The notes under the pieces: model-generated
Told to the model about the DNA's origin: nothing
Database searches by the model: none
What the model saw: the letters and a program-made list of their open reading frames with translations, nothing else
Shown: positions 14,501 to 26,941 of the stretch, in pieces
Layout: every line of letters begins with the position of its first letter
How positions within the stretch are numbered: the first letter of the stretch is position 1
Origin: Wuchereria bancrofti
Lineage: Eukaryota; Nematoda; Chromadorea; Rhabditida; Onchocercidae
Length of the DNA stretch: 64,000 bases
Reading direction: 5' to 3'
NCBI GenBank assembly: GCA_005281725.1
Contig: SSBO01000003.1
Coordinates: forward strand, 7,786,575-7,850,574
Translations under genes and position numbers: made by a program

Positions 14501-17500
14501 AAGTGAAGTTTTGATGTATCAGGAGGAAAATACAGTTTGAGTTGTTTTATAAATTAACAAATTATAATTTTTAGCAACAGGCGCATCAATTGTCTTAGTT
14601 GTCACCAAACTCGACATGATAATGTGCTGGTATTCACTTCCAGAACTTGCTTTCCCTCTCTATATATTTCCTCTTCTTATTGCTGGTTGTGCTACTCATA
14701 CAATCTTAGCTCAACTACATAAAGTATTTTCTTATTACATTTTGTCCATCAAATGTAATGCAGTACAAAGCAATAGAAACAATGAGGATATATAGGATAT
14801 ATGATCATTGTATTACTGAAGAAAAGAAGCTGATATATATTCAACTATATGTTAATGTTAAATTAGAATAGTTTTGAAAGACACAACGTTATAAATGAGA
14901 AGGAGGAAGTTGTTTTTAGTAATCGCAAAATTAGCTTAAAGAAGGAGTATTTTCACAGTTGATTGTTGAAATCTTAGTGAATTATACAACAGATATGTTT
15001 ATAAAATGAAAGAGTTATTTATTCAGTATCTCACTTTAATGATATATGTTTTTCCCAAAATCTAATTTGATCATCACATTGCCGAAGAAAGGCAGCTGAT
15101 GCTGTAGAAGCATAACGTCTATTATATTGAAAGTTCGGAAAACTTGCTAAAACAATGTTGCATGTTCGTAGCGCCAAAATCAACCGATTTTAGACAGAAA
15201 ATTGATTAAATAGAGAATTTTGAAAGGTTGAAAACTTTCTGGTAGTAAACAAAAAATTAAACTTTCAGAGACCTAATCAGGAAATGGTACATTTTGATGG
15301 TGTCTTATTGTTGTTCTCAACATGGCTGGCACTTGCAACATTTGCTGGTATTGCTGGTGCATCCTTTTTGCTTTATAACTCTTTCTTCTTATTACTTCGT
15401 GATCCGTTGCTTTGGCTTTTCGGAAAGATACGAATTATAACAAGTAATTTTTGATCCTTCTTAATTATTATCTGTTCAAAATATTATTGTCCAAATGTAA
15501 TTTTTATAGAATTGATAGGTGAAACAGACTTATAAGGGTTCTAAGTTTTTTTTTTTCTCGTTATCGTTTTTCGATGATAGCGTTATCGTTTTTTAGTCTG
15601 ATTTCCTTTTCCTTTCATAGACAGAAAAAGCTTTTATGAATGTAACAGTCCACATTGAACTGTAATCGAAAACCTATGATGGTAATTTAAGTGATTTAGT
15701 TAAGTTTGTTAAGAAGTTTATCTTTCAGAAATCTCTCCACAGTGGTTATTAGTTACACAATTGTTGTGTACTATTCCTGTGATGGTATTCGATGCTTATT
15801 CAGCAATGCTACTTTTTGACTTCTTCGTCCCAGTTACAGGACGTATGGGTGTAGCTGTTAATCCTGAATTTATTATCGTTCTAATGAGTCTCTTTGTTGG
15901 ATTATGTTTTGTTCTTTTTACGGTATGTACATTCTGGCCAAGCATATTTTTTTTACTGGTTACATTTTGGGACGTATTTGTTTTTATGGATTTGGAAAAT
16001 CATTCTCTGTTTTTTTTTGAACAGATATTTCCTTCCCTTTTTTTTACTGAATTAAAAAGCTATAGAATTCTGAACTTCTCATATCTTTAATCAGTCATTA
16101 TTTCAGAGTAATCTGTTGTATGTTAGTCGTCGCATGGATTATCTCCTAAAATGTGGTTTAATGTTGTATTGCGTGTTTTTTATAGCATCATTTACTACAA
16201 GGCTTGGCTGGCCTTATAAATATTCCGAAGAAAGCCCTCGTCTAAGACGTCTTATTACATTGGTATAAGTTAACTTCTTTATCAAAGTTTTACACAAAAG
16301 AATTCAACTGATATTATTCTCGAGTACTTTTTTTTAATTCCAAACCCATAATTAGTATTTATGAAGCTTATTTCAGGATAGCGAACGATCAATTTATCCT
16401 TTCCAAAGCAATACATCAGTTCAGGAACATGCATTGTTCGTACAAACATTAGATTATCGTGGTATTACCGATCTTCCGGAACATACTTTTTTGACCGGTA
16501 ATTTTTATCAATCCTCCGTTCAATTTTTACATTTCAAAAAATAAAATCTGATGCCATTAATTTAGCATAATTTTTAGGAAACAGTGAACCGAACTGCAGT
16601 GGTATAAAAGATGAATATTGTCGTCTTCCGTATTATACAGCTGTTCATGAGTTGTTCCCTCCACGGTACTCGATTATTATTTTTTTTTTTTTCATAATAT
16701 AAATAAATTGAATTTAAAGAATGCGTACCAAGGATGCTTCGTATTGATAGGGTTAATTAATAATTGCTTTTATTTATTTTACTGCGAACAAAGATAGGTA
16801 ACCAACTGTTTGTACCAGCTATCTTATTCTCTATTTAATGTAACAGAAGTTTTTTGGAATAGAGGAAGTACTGACAGAAATTAATGGCAGTAGAACTATC
16901 AGATAAGCAAAATTCAATCATTTAAATCACTCTATCTAATGGTATGTTGGTGAGCTATCCGTTGTTACCACTTTTGAATTTACAATCAACAAAATTTCTT
17001 CACATTTCTCATTTGTAGAGAATCTCGTTGGATACCATTACCTGGTCATCCACGGATAGCCAGTCCTATCAAAGTCAGTAATGTTGAGAAACATTTGTTG
17101 TCGAAATCTGAACTGCGATTAAGTTTTACGGTTTTGGGTGGTACTGATAAAATGTCACTACATCTGACACCTATGGACGGTTTTGAAATTAGCAGTTGGT
17201 CATTTACAAAGTTCTGGTCCGGTGGCTTTAGTAAGCGCAGTACTTATTTCGTTTTTCTTACTTATGGTGCCGAAGCTCCAAAGGAACGAAATTTCTGGAT
17301 TATTCTTAAAACGGTTAGTTAATTGAAATTTTTGCATTTGATCTGGCTGGTTCTTCATTATGCATTCTGCTTGTTCATATTAATCATCTAACTTCATGCA
17401 TGATTGATTTTCAGGATTAGTAGGCTGTAAATGAGAAGAAATTTATTAAGTGTGAGAGTCATATATCTGCAAGAGATTTTCCTTGGCAAAAATTAAATAG

Positions 17501-18089
17501 TAAAGCAGCACAATGAAATTTCATTTATAGAAACGTATTGATTTGAATGATTTGAACATCAACGATATACCAGTCTTAGAAATATCAGTGGCCACACATT
17601 ATGCTCATGGTTAATCTTTGATTTTTCTTGTTTCAATAAATTTACTTGATATTAAAGATTCAAATAAACTAGACATCAGTTATTCCCAAAATTTTTATCT
17701 CTTGTAAGGTTGTACATATTCAAATTTGTCTAATGTTACTTTACAACATCGGAGTACTATTCGCTTGCTTCAGTTAATAAACATAGACGTACGTCAACTA
17801 GACGTGTGGTAGCACGTGATGAATATCCTTAAAGATCAATCATTACTACATGCTCTAAACACAAAAACATTAATGAAATTTAAATACTTGTAATAATTCT
17901 AACCAAAACATACTGCATGTTTTAATGTAGTTTTACTTTTCAGGCTCTTATCAATATTCCGACACTCTTAAGCAACTCCAATCATTAATTGAATCACGCC
18001 GAAAGACACCACATTTGGCTATAGGTTGGTGGAGATGGGCAATTACAACAACTGCAGCGGTTTCTGAAATTGTGGTGCACACACTTTAA
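11530..18089 (+). CDS. ERMP1-like endoplasmic reticulum metallopeptidase (M28 family)
   Basis: Eighteen exons chain in phase: 11530-11634, 12064-12261, 12380-12548, 12633-12727, 12942-13032, 13386-13507, 13598-13748, 13816-13934, 14066-14312, 14575-14723, 15269-15443, 15729-15922, 16107-16262, 16377-16497, 16578-16665, 17019-17313, 17531-17609 and 17944-18089. The predicted 899 aa is close to the usual ERMP1 length. Residues 36-59 form an N-terminal signal anchor. The M28 core has NCHFDT (H175), GATDDA (D187), FNGAEEN (E221 base, E222 ligand), [18 protein letters not shown] and YHTEFDT. About eight membrane spans follow, then a lumenal-type C-terminal domain. ERMP1 is an ER-membrane zinc aminopeptidase-like protein. 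All expected metal ligands that I can place are present, so activity is likely. An AATAAA lies at 18515. An alternative terminal exon may follow (18121-18175). Confidence 0.93.
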
Positions 18090-18120
18090 ATGAATTAGTA
18101 GAATGATGTTACATTTGCAG

Positions 18121-18175
18121 TTTATCGATGGTATTGGAAATTTTTTGACAAAAATCTCGTGAAAATACAGATCAA
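18121..18175 (+). other. Possible alternative terminal exon after ERMP1
   Basis: A TTTGCAG acceptor and a GTGAGT donor bound 55 bases just past the ERMP1 stop. One frame is fully open and rich in aromatic residues (YRWYWKFFDKNLVKIQIK). Splicing from either GT inside the last ERMP1 exon (after SEI or SEIV) would instead use a different frame and give a short new tail. I cannot tell whether this exon is used. Confidence 0.3.
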
Positions 18176-20370
18176 GTGAGTTGTCAGTCGATTCCTTTCA
18201 AACCATCAACGTTTTAAATTTCATATTACGTTAATCTATGCCTAAATTTTATTAGAAATGATGAAAAATGTTTATATCTTGTGATACTGTATAATTTTCA
18301 TATTTCAGTTATTCTTGAAACTTGCAACTTTTCGTTTTAAATTATAAATTAAGCTGCAAGGGCATCAGTATTCTGGCTATCCGCTAACATTTAATGAAGA
18401 TTTACAGTTGAACTTTCTATAGAAATATTAGAAATGTTGCGGGAGCTGAGAGTCATTGTTCTTGGTCTCTGAATTCTTTCGTTTAGTATATTATTCAAAT
18501 AACTGTAGTATTCTAATAAAGCTACTAAACTGGAAACGATGATCTATATATATATTGCAGCTAAAACTTTGATTTCATTTTTATGCCTAGTCAAATCGGA
18601 GCAACCTCTTCGTCTTTGCAGAAAAAGTTAATTTGAATTTTTGAAAACTATATAAATTTTTTCATTTGAATATGAATATTTCTTCATGTTTGACCCCTGT
18701 AAGTACATACTATGTAGGACAGTTTTTTTTAATATTTACAAATGTCTATCCAAACACTTTTGTTTTTGAATCTGCTGTTTCTTTTTGAGTAGAAAAATTT
18801 TTTTCTTCATACCTACCTCTTTCTTTTATAATTGCAGCTATTTTCTTCGTTTTTAATCCATAGCCCTGTTTGCAATTTTCATGTTAAACTTTCCCACTGT
18901 TACTTTTTATTCTTTATGCTTTTGAAAAATCTTTGTTTCTTCATTCCATTTCCAATAAAAATTTTAGCTGTCTTTATGGTTTTCTTTCTAATTTTTTAAG
19001 CCATTACTTTTATATTTCTATTTAATGGAGCATTTAAATCTAATTATGCTTATTAGGTAAATTTTAAATGAAAAAACAATAAAACTGGGATTATTTATAC
19101 AATTATTTGTTAACAAAAACTTGCAAATTATTTTCATTTGAGATTAATTTGGAAGGAAAGATGTAGGAAGGATAATTTCAGTGTTGAAATTTATTGATAT
19201 CCTTTCTATCAAACTCTACTAACTTTTATCTGTTTATTTCTGAAAATTTTATAATAATCATGGAACAATTATGAAAAATCTTTCAGTAGTTCTGTATGTG
19301 ATGAAACAATGAATGTGATAAAGATAAGATAATTTTGTTATCAAAATGAATTAAAATACTTATTCATTTATTAATTGTTTTTCTAAGTGATAAAACATCT
19401 GTGTTTCTCACATCAAATGACATTAGCGTTTTGTCATTTGAATGATTATGTTGCATTTTTTTGTGATTGCAATAGTAAATTCGCATTGATTATTTGTTCG
19501 CATTTTGGTTGTTACTTATTAGTTCTAGTGGTGCTTTTATATTTTATAGGGTAATTTTTTATATTGTCACACCACATTGCTTATTTCATTTTATTTTGGG
19601 GAATAAATATTTATAGATGTTATTGGTTCATTTGTTACCGGAAGAATTTAAATTAATATCCGGTAAATATGGTAGTTACCTGGAAATTATAGATTGCTAT
19701 CAATTCCTACCATTGATAATTGTTTTTGTTTTGTGGAATTTTTTGATGTTTTAAAAGTAAGCGTTATTTTCAAAGTTCTGTATGAAGTGTTCATATTAGT
19801 GTAAAACAAACGACTAATTCTTTTATAAATGAAATTAAGTTTCCTTTGGGAAAATATTATTAAATTAACCTAAAGCTATTAGTTATTTCTGTCTTTCTCT
19901 TATTTGTGATAAATTTCATAACGATAGGTTATATAAATGTACATCCTTCAACTTTTATATGTCATCATATACGATTCAAAGTACCATTTCAAATAGCATC
20001 CACAAATACGTAAGGTTTTGCATAGGATTCGAAAACTAACCTTATCACTTGATATAACGATAAAAAATAAAGTGAGAGGTGGCAGGATAGTGATTCATTG
20101 AAGGATGAAAAAACGAACACAATTCATATTAATCCATATAAAATAGTTTTATCTCCTTACTCTTATACTTTTTCTGGATGAATTCGTAGATTAATAAATG
20201 AATAAATTAATGCCTACAATTGGTAGAAAATGAATGTTAGCTACTGTTATATTAGTTTATTTTATTTAATAGAAGTTAAGTACTAAAATAATTTATTCCT
20301 TATTAAATTTTCAGATTTTTCGAGTTGATATTGGGAAATAGTTGATAAAAATTTGAAAGTACAGCAGCTA
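18176..20370. other. Intergenic spacer, ERMP1 to STARD7
   Basis: This is AT-rich sequence with poly-T tracts, an AATAAA at 18515 suited to ERMP1 3' end formation, and no splice-bounded coding frame. The distal part should contain the STARD7 promoter. Confidence 0.5.
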
Positions 20371-23300
20371 ATGCTACAGTTTGGTTCATCATCACAAGCA
20401 TTCCGAAACCGGTTATTGCATTTATTTTTTGAAAGGATTAGAAAAGCACAGCTATGCAAATGGCATATTTGGATTGGACGGAGAAATTGTGAAAAACGAT
20501 GGCAACAATGGTAGTTTTTTTTTGCATTATGAAGCTTACAGCTTCTAACTATACAATTTTTTGACTATTTAATGTGGGTCTTTCCAGATCATTTTCGATT
20601 TTTAGTGTTCAGAAAAAAAAAAGGCTGATTTGTCGATATGAAATATCATACTTTTAAAGAGTGAAAAAAAGGGAAGCAGTTTTTAATATTCCAAATGGGA
20701 TCGTTCGCTTTTTGAACATTTTACTGATACTAAATTCTAGAATTAATACTTTTTTTTTAAAGAAATAATATTTAAGGGTATTTTTTTTATAATATTTATA
20801 ATTTGTAAAAAATTTTATTTTTTTCTTTCGTCTCTTAATATGCAACATATTTCAACCATATTAAAGGACACACTTTATTGCTTTGTAGGTTTCATTGGCG
20901 ACCACAATTTCTGATAGCTGTTACAGCAGCCGGTTTTTCATTTCAGCAAAATGGAATCTCAGATGAATTGATAATGGCAGAAGCGAAAACGAATACAAAT
21001 AACGATTTCGAAGATTGGGAAGTTGGTTACTCTGTATATTTTATTTTCGTGTCATTCTTAAAAACACATAGATTTGACTTTTCATTTTTCTTTTTTTTTT
21101 TCTTGATCTTATTTTCACCTTTGAAATATTTTCATCTGAAGGATTTTTCTCCTTGTTTTTATCCCATTTCAGTCTGATCACATTACATACATTATCTTTG
21201 CCTTGATATCTCGAAAGTTTCACTTTTTTTTTCATCTTATTGGGTAGTAAAGTGAAGTAAAGTAAATTTAGCAGAAACAAATATTTTTTTTTAGGTTGTA
21301 CGTAATGAAGGAAATTCGAAAGTATTACGAAGGTTGCATGCTGGTACCGGTTTATATGAATTTCGCTGCTCAGGTTCATACGAGTAGGTTTTCAAAACTA
21401 TTAAATCACGCGGTGTTTGAATAAATATAATTCTCAAGCATTATTTTGACATATACGTTAGCATTTTAACTTAAATATCGAAGCAAGCTGTATGGTAGTA
21501 TGAATAATTTCTTTGAGACATAGGTCATTTTGAAAATTTTGAAAGATCTGAAAAATTCTGCAGCCAATAGTTTGAATAATTGAAACCATAAATAGTTTGA
21601 ATTATCACTAGTCAAACTAGCTAAATGAATAGAGCAAAATAATTTTTAAGATGTAGAGAGATAGTGATAGTGATCTGCTACCGTGTAATCCATTCATAGA
21701 TGCGACTGCATGGGATAATTAAGTGGTTTCTTGTTTTGTTATTATATCATCTGCTTTAAATCATTACTCAAAAATTCTCGTCCACTGTAATTAAAAAATT
21801 AAGGAACACTGTCAAAGCTTATGATATTACCAAAAATTTAACTTATTTAACTTATCACTGGTTTTTTTAGTAATAAGGATGGACTGTGTTTAGTGCCAGA
21901 TTTTCATTTGAAACTGTTGTTTGCATCTGTAGACTCTTTTTAAAGTTTAACTTTATGTTACAGTTATTAAACATTCGGTGTAAGAATTACTATGATATTG
22001 AATATGTATTTGTGAGACAGAGGTATAGATGAGAACTGAATTTGAAATTTGTAAAGCAATTAAAATTTTCACATCTTAATTTCTGGTAAAAAGAAAGAGA
22101 TGCTATATAAATTTTACATTTCTTTTTTCTTTTTTCAATAAGTATCACCATTGAGATAGATATTTCAAGTCTGCAAATTACTTCAGATAAGACTAAGTGA
22201 TTTCAGTGATATTACGGCCAGTGATTTTGTGGATGCTCAAATGGATTTAGCTTTCCGGAAAAAATGGGATCCAAATGTTGAAAAATTGGAGTTAGTTCGA
22301 AAAGATGATAATACTGATTCGGAATTGATCCACTGGGTTGCTAAGTTTCCTTATCCAATGTATCCACGTGAATATGTATTTGTGAGACGGAGGTATGAGT
22401 GTGAATTGGATTTAAAATTTGTGAAGTAGCTAAGATTTTTGAGAGAGCAAAAATGTTTTACTTTACCAGCAGAACTGTATCAGTTTTACATTTCAGTTTT
22501 TTTCTGTTACAGAATGATTGAAATTTCATTAAAATTTTCTTACGAACTAAGAAGTAATATAAATAATTACTGGTTCGCTAATTTATTATTTATATATATA
22601 TATATATATATATAGGATATTTCAATGCTACAACTGTTGCTACAACTGCTAATTATTGCGAAACCATATGAGAGTTGTTAAATGTGGCATATAAAAGTTA
22701 GAAATATGCATTCATGGGCGCATAACACATTCATATGTACATGTAACATTGCAAAATACTTTAACAGAAATATTAAGTAGCAATGAATACATTGTAGAAT
22801 GGTTATTGGAATGTATTCTGCTTTCATATTTTTCACATTTTTGCTTTTCTTATGTGGTTTTCATCTACTATAACATTTAGGTCAAATCAATTTTGTCACA
22901 TTAAAATATGTTTGATATTATTGAATAATGATTTGCATTAACCCAAAATTTATAGTCATGTGATCAAAATGATAGTAATTAAAATAACATTATGTTATGG
23001 TTATTTTAATATATTTATTATTATATTTTTGCTAAAGGATTAATAACATGTTGAAATATTCAGATACATTGATGAAAAGGATCATTGTATTGTGATAGCA
23101 AATTGTGCGGTAGCAGATAGTGCTAATATTATTCCACGATGTGAAAAGAAATATGTACGTGTGGAGACTTATCGGTCGATAATGGTAGTTCGAGCTCATA
23201 AGACTTTTGATTGTAAAGGATTCGATTATGTGCTTTCATATTATGATAATCCTGAAAGTAATATACCGAAATATGCCTATAATTGGTTGGTTAATTATGG

Positions 23301-24055
23301 TGGGCCGTATTATCTTCGTCAGGTAGCAATAGTTAAATCTTATTAACATCTGCATTTTTTTTCTGATTTTTTGAAAGATTATTTTAGAGATTGAAATTTA
23401 TGAAGCTTAAAAATTTAAGGTAAAGAAAGGATTGAAAAAAAATTTTTTTTGAGGAATAAAAATTTAATCAATTATGGAAATTTTTTCTTTTTAATAATGC
23501 TGAAAAAAAAAAAAAGAATTTGTAAAGTAAGCATCAGTATCTTTTAGAGCATCCCATTGCATTAAAAAACACTAATAATTACTAATTTGGATTAAATTTC
23601 ATTATAAATTTTGCATTGTTTTAGATTAAATTTGTGACAAATTGCTGTATGGAAAATCAAACAAAACTGATTAGCATGTGTGACTGGAGCATTGTTTTTA
23701 CAGCTTTTTTCACGTGATATGCGTGACATTATTTAAGGTTCATGATGCTGCAAAGAAGTTAGAACAGCAACGAATTGAAAAGTCAATTAACAACGCTGAG
23801 ACAATAAAAGCAAAGAAGCCAACAGCAGAAGTTTCCAGTAAGTCATCAAATGACGAAGGCAATAGCGAGCAAAAAGTTGATTCACCAGATTTATCGAAAA
23901 TGACTGGAAAAGAACCAGAGTCAACGGAGGAAGATGCAGAAACATTGGATACTGCTGATCTCGAATTCGAGATGTTATCTCCTCCCGATATACGCTTGTA
24001 TGACAGAAAACCAATATCCTCACTTTTAGATGAGTACTTTGTTTTTGTTGACTAG
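20371..24055 (+). CDS. STARD7-like START-domain lipid transfer protein
   Basis: Six exons chain in phase: 20371-20510, 20889-21021, 21295-21383, 22207-22392, 23064-23322 and 23738-24055, predicting 374 aa, near the STARD7 length. The N-terminus (MLQFGSSSQAFRNRLLHLF and on) is Arg/Lys-rich, without acidic residues for the first 20 positions, which fits the mitochondrial presequence of STARD7. The START domain (about residues 100-310) contains FRKKWDPNVEKLEL, HWVAKFPYPMYPREYVFVRR, RAHKTFDCKGFDYVLSYYDNP and a C-terminal START helix. These match STARD7 in order. A hydrophilic, acidic tail ends in DEYFVFVD. STARD7 carries phosphatidylcholine to mitochondria and supports cristae and CoQ homeostasis (family knowledge). 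Intron 3 carries a decayed copy of the end of exon 4, and intron 4 holds a TA repeat. Confidence 0.92.
22000..22070 (+). pseudogene. Degenerate copy of the STARD7 exon 4 end plus donor
   Basis: Bases 22000-22070 match 22370-22440 at a constant 370-base offset with scattered substitutions. The copy includes the coding words for EYVFVR, the exon/intron junction and about 45 bases of downstream intron. The donor GT is retained (GAGGTATAG against GAGGTATGA). It is intronic, and nothing upstream of it preserves the rest of exon 4, so it is a relic or a possible pseudo-exon. Confidence 0.75.
22589..22616. repeat. TA dinucleotide microsatellite
   Basis: An uninterrupted TA run lies inside STARD7 intron 4. 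It is simple-sequence DNA with no other content. Confidence 0.9.
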
Positions 24056-25300
24056 TTTCTGAGATTATTGAGATTCTTAATTACACCTACTGTTATAGTC
24101 TTTCTAAAGGAAGTTAGTGAACTGTTGAAGGTAATGGCCCAATTGCGAAATTACCATTCACATTCCAAATTAGTGTTGTTGATACGGTTTGCTAAAACTA
24201 AACATTTTATTGTAAAACTTTAAATTCTACTTTTTTCCTTAACTTCTGCATTCTTCCGTTCGTGTGAATTCTTTCCAGGAATAAATCTCGCTTGGTAACT
24301 TTTTTTGTAGTTTTTTTCTCTTTTTATTTATTTTTCCAAGCTATTCGATTGCTCGTATAATTTGTCATTAAATAATGTATTTAACAGTTTAAATTCATCA
24401 ATTTTCGGCAATATCTCGTAACTAACTTGTAATTAAATATCGTTGAGATTTTCAGTGTTTGTATTTGTCATTCGGTGAATAAAATAACGAGGAATTAATT
24501 ATTAGAATTGTATATTTGTGATTTTAATTCCTTTTAGGATTTGTTTCCTTTGAATACTAACTTTGCAAAGTTAACAAACAGGGTAATGCATTCATCTTTG
24601 TTTGCGGGGTTTTTATACTCTTTTGGAACCGGTTAGCTGTTCGAATGTGTCATGCAATACTTGGTATATGCTTCGTTTCTAATCTTAATTATTATTATCT
24701 TGTTATTTTTTGTTTTTGTTAATCTATGTATAAGAGATTTGGCATAAAGAATATTTAATTTAACGAGTTATAACAATTACATGTAAATGATTATTTCTGT
24801 GCCTTATGAATTTGAAATGGTTTAATTATAAATATGAGTGCTTTTAATAAAATTGCTTTAAATTTTTACTCCTATGTTCCTATCTGAACAAATTCTACAT
24901 TATGTCGCATCCAGTTTATATGTTGCTCAAACTCTAAAAATTAAAGTTTAGAAATTTTTTCGAGGAAATTATCTGATTCAATCCTTATTGGTACCTGCTG
25001 GATTAATTATTGTTGTCGGTATAGCATCATAATTGTGACCGTCACACAAATTGCGCTAATTATAACTACAAATGTAATTGCTATCACTGTTGTGAATACT
25101 GTCCATAAATCGTAGTCACTCTTAATTTAATTTGAATTACGGTGGTTTTTATTACAAACTTGATTGTTGTCTTAATTGTAAATTGTGGTTCATAATAACT
25201 ATTATGGTTACCATGTGTTTCTTTTTCAACATTTCTCTTGTTACTGTTTTAATCATTGTAATTGTAATCAGGAATTCATTAAGATAACTTTCAGAAAAAG

Positions 25301-26109
25301 TAAAACCTGTTTTTTAATTGCTCTTGCAATTCATTTGCAACAGTTGAATTTAGCCAATATTTCATTATATAGTTCTATCACTTTCCTCCAAAAATTTTTT
25401 TTAATAACTTTCCAGACACTATTGTTATTTTCATGGTTATATTTACCATTCTTCCCAAATTATATTTGTTCTTGCTCTTTTTAACAAATTAATTTTAAAA
25501 TGACAATAAAGCGTCCATTCAATCCTATTTGCTAGAATGGAAGTGAGTTCACAGTAATAATAGTAATGATAAGTAACAAATAATAATTTACCTGTATTAT
25601 TATATTGTGGTTGTTATTATTATTTCTCATTATTTGTTACTTATTATTACTATTATTAATCATTATTTATTATTTATTGATTGCTGATTACTAATTATTA
25701 ATTATTAACTACCAATTATTGATTAATCGTAAGTTATCATCATCTGAATCGTTCCTACTATGGTCATCATTTGAAGTAATCGTTATTACCACTATTAGAG
25801 TGATCAGCATTGATTACAATAATTTTTTTCTTTTGCGAATAAGAAAAATACGCTTTGATATTTTTAGATTGTTCCATTTCATATTTATTTATTCAAACAG
25901 CAATTATTCAATAAAATTGAAGTTATAAATCATAATTCATTCAAATGATTTTTAGACCTGACTAGAAATATCTCAAAATACAAAACCGGTTTCTTAATTA
26001 CTCTTACAATTTATTGGCAACAATTTAATTTGGCCAATGCTTCTTTATGCATTTGTATCATTTCCTTCTAAAAATTTCCAGGAATTATTATCCATTATTG
26101 TTACATTTT
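25301..26109. repeat. Diverged direct duplication, about 130 bp, offset 680
   Basis: Bases 25301-25432 and 25981-26109 align through most of their length. Shared words include AAAACC-GGT/TGTTT, TTAATT-CTCTT-CAATT, GGCAACA/TTGCAACA, TAGCCAAT/TGGCCAAT and ATCA-TTTCCT. There are many substitutions and small indels. This is an old segmental or transposon-derived duplication; no terminal repeats or coding capacity are visible. Confidence 0.6.
25555..25658. repeat. Long imperfect inverted repeat (30-base arms)
   Basis: The left arm 25555-25584 is the reverse complement of the right arm 25629-25658 except for one position. The loop is 44 bases. Both arms are built of AATAAT/GTAACAAATAAT words, so the structure could have arisen from simple-sequence DNA or be a remnant of a small MITE-like element. 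Confidence 0.7.
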
Positions 26110-26941
26110 GACAGTAAAAACTTAATATTTCCACACTTCTATCCTGTCAATCCGATATTCTTACATTTCAATTGGATCCATTTGATACTATCTGAACAGC
26201 GAATATTTTCATCGTCATTTTTTCCTTGGTACCTATATATATGCTTTTGATATATTTAATTAATTTAAATAAAAATTGAAAACTTTCAAAAATTAATAAT
26301 AGCAAAAGAAAATATGACACTTGAATAATAAAGTAAGGAATATTACATTTTGTCGAAATTTATTACATTTAAATTTTGTAAATTTGCAAGTATTTACATT
26401 TTTAATAAAAAAAATTATTACAGCCATAAATGACTGCGTAATTTGATAGAATAGAATTTTCAACATTCGACAAGTATTTCCTCTTCCAATACTTTTATTT
26501 AAAAAAAAAAGACAAAATAATTGGCAACAATGAATTGAACGAAATGATGCGATAAATAGTTCTTTACTATAAATTTTTGTTAGTTAAATCTAAATTTATT
26601 TGGACTTGAATCTAAATATTCTATCCAATTCTTAAAATTTATTATAAAATGTAATAAATAAAATGCATTAGTAATAATAATACTACTACCATATTCTGAA
26701 TTTGTCATTGAAAAATAACTAACCTAAGACGTATTAAAGCATATCTGTGCTGATTATTTAATAATTTATTTCAGTTTGCAATGACATTGATCATTCAATA
26801 GTTTGATAATGATTATTGCAATATATACACATACTCTTTTTTCCCCCTTATCACAACAATTCTAAAGTCTCTATAACCTTCTTGCAGTTTACTACACTAA
26901 TCATTGATAACAATATTATTATCAATTATAGCAGAGAATAT

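Larger units (their letters stand above)
24056..26941. other. Intergenic spacer with repeats, STARD7 to phytochelatin synthase
   Basis: The segment begins with the STARD7 3' UTR; an AATAAA occurs near 24478. The rest is AT-rich and holds a diverged direct duplication and a long imperfect palindrome, both listed separately. Several open frames of 60-100 codons at 25185-26250 come from TTT/ATT-rich sequence, lack splice context and are not called. Confidence 0.5.
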
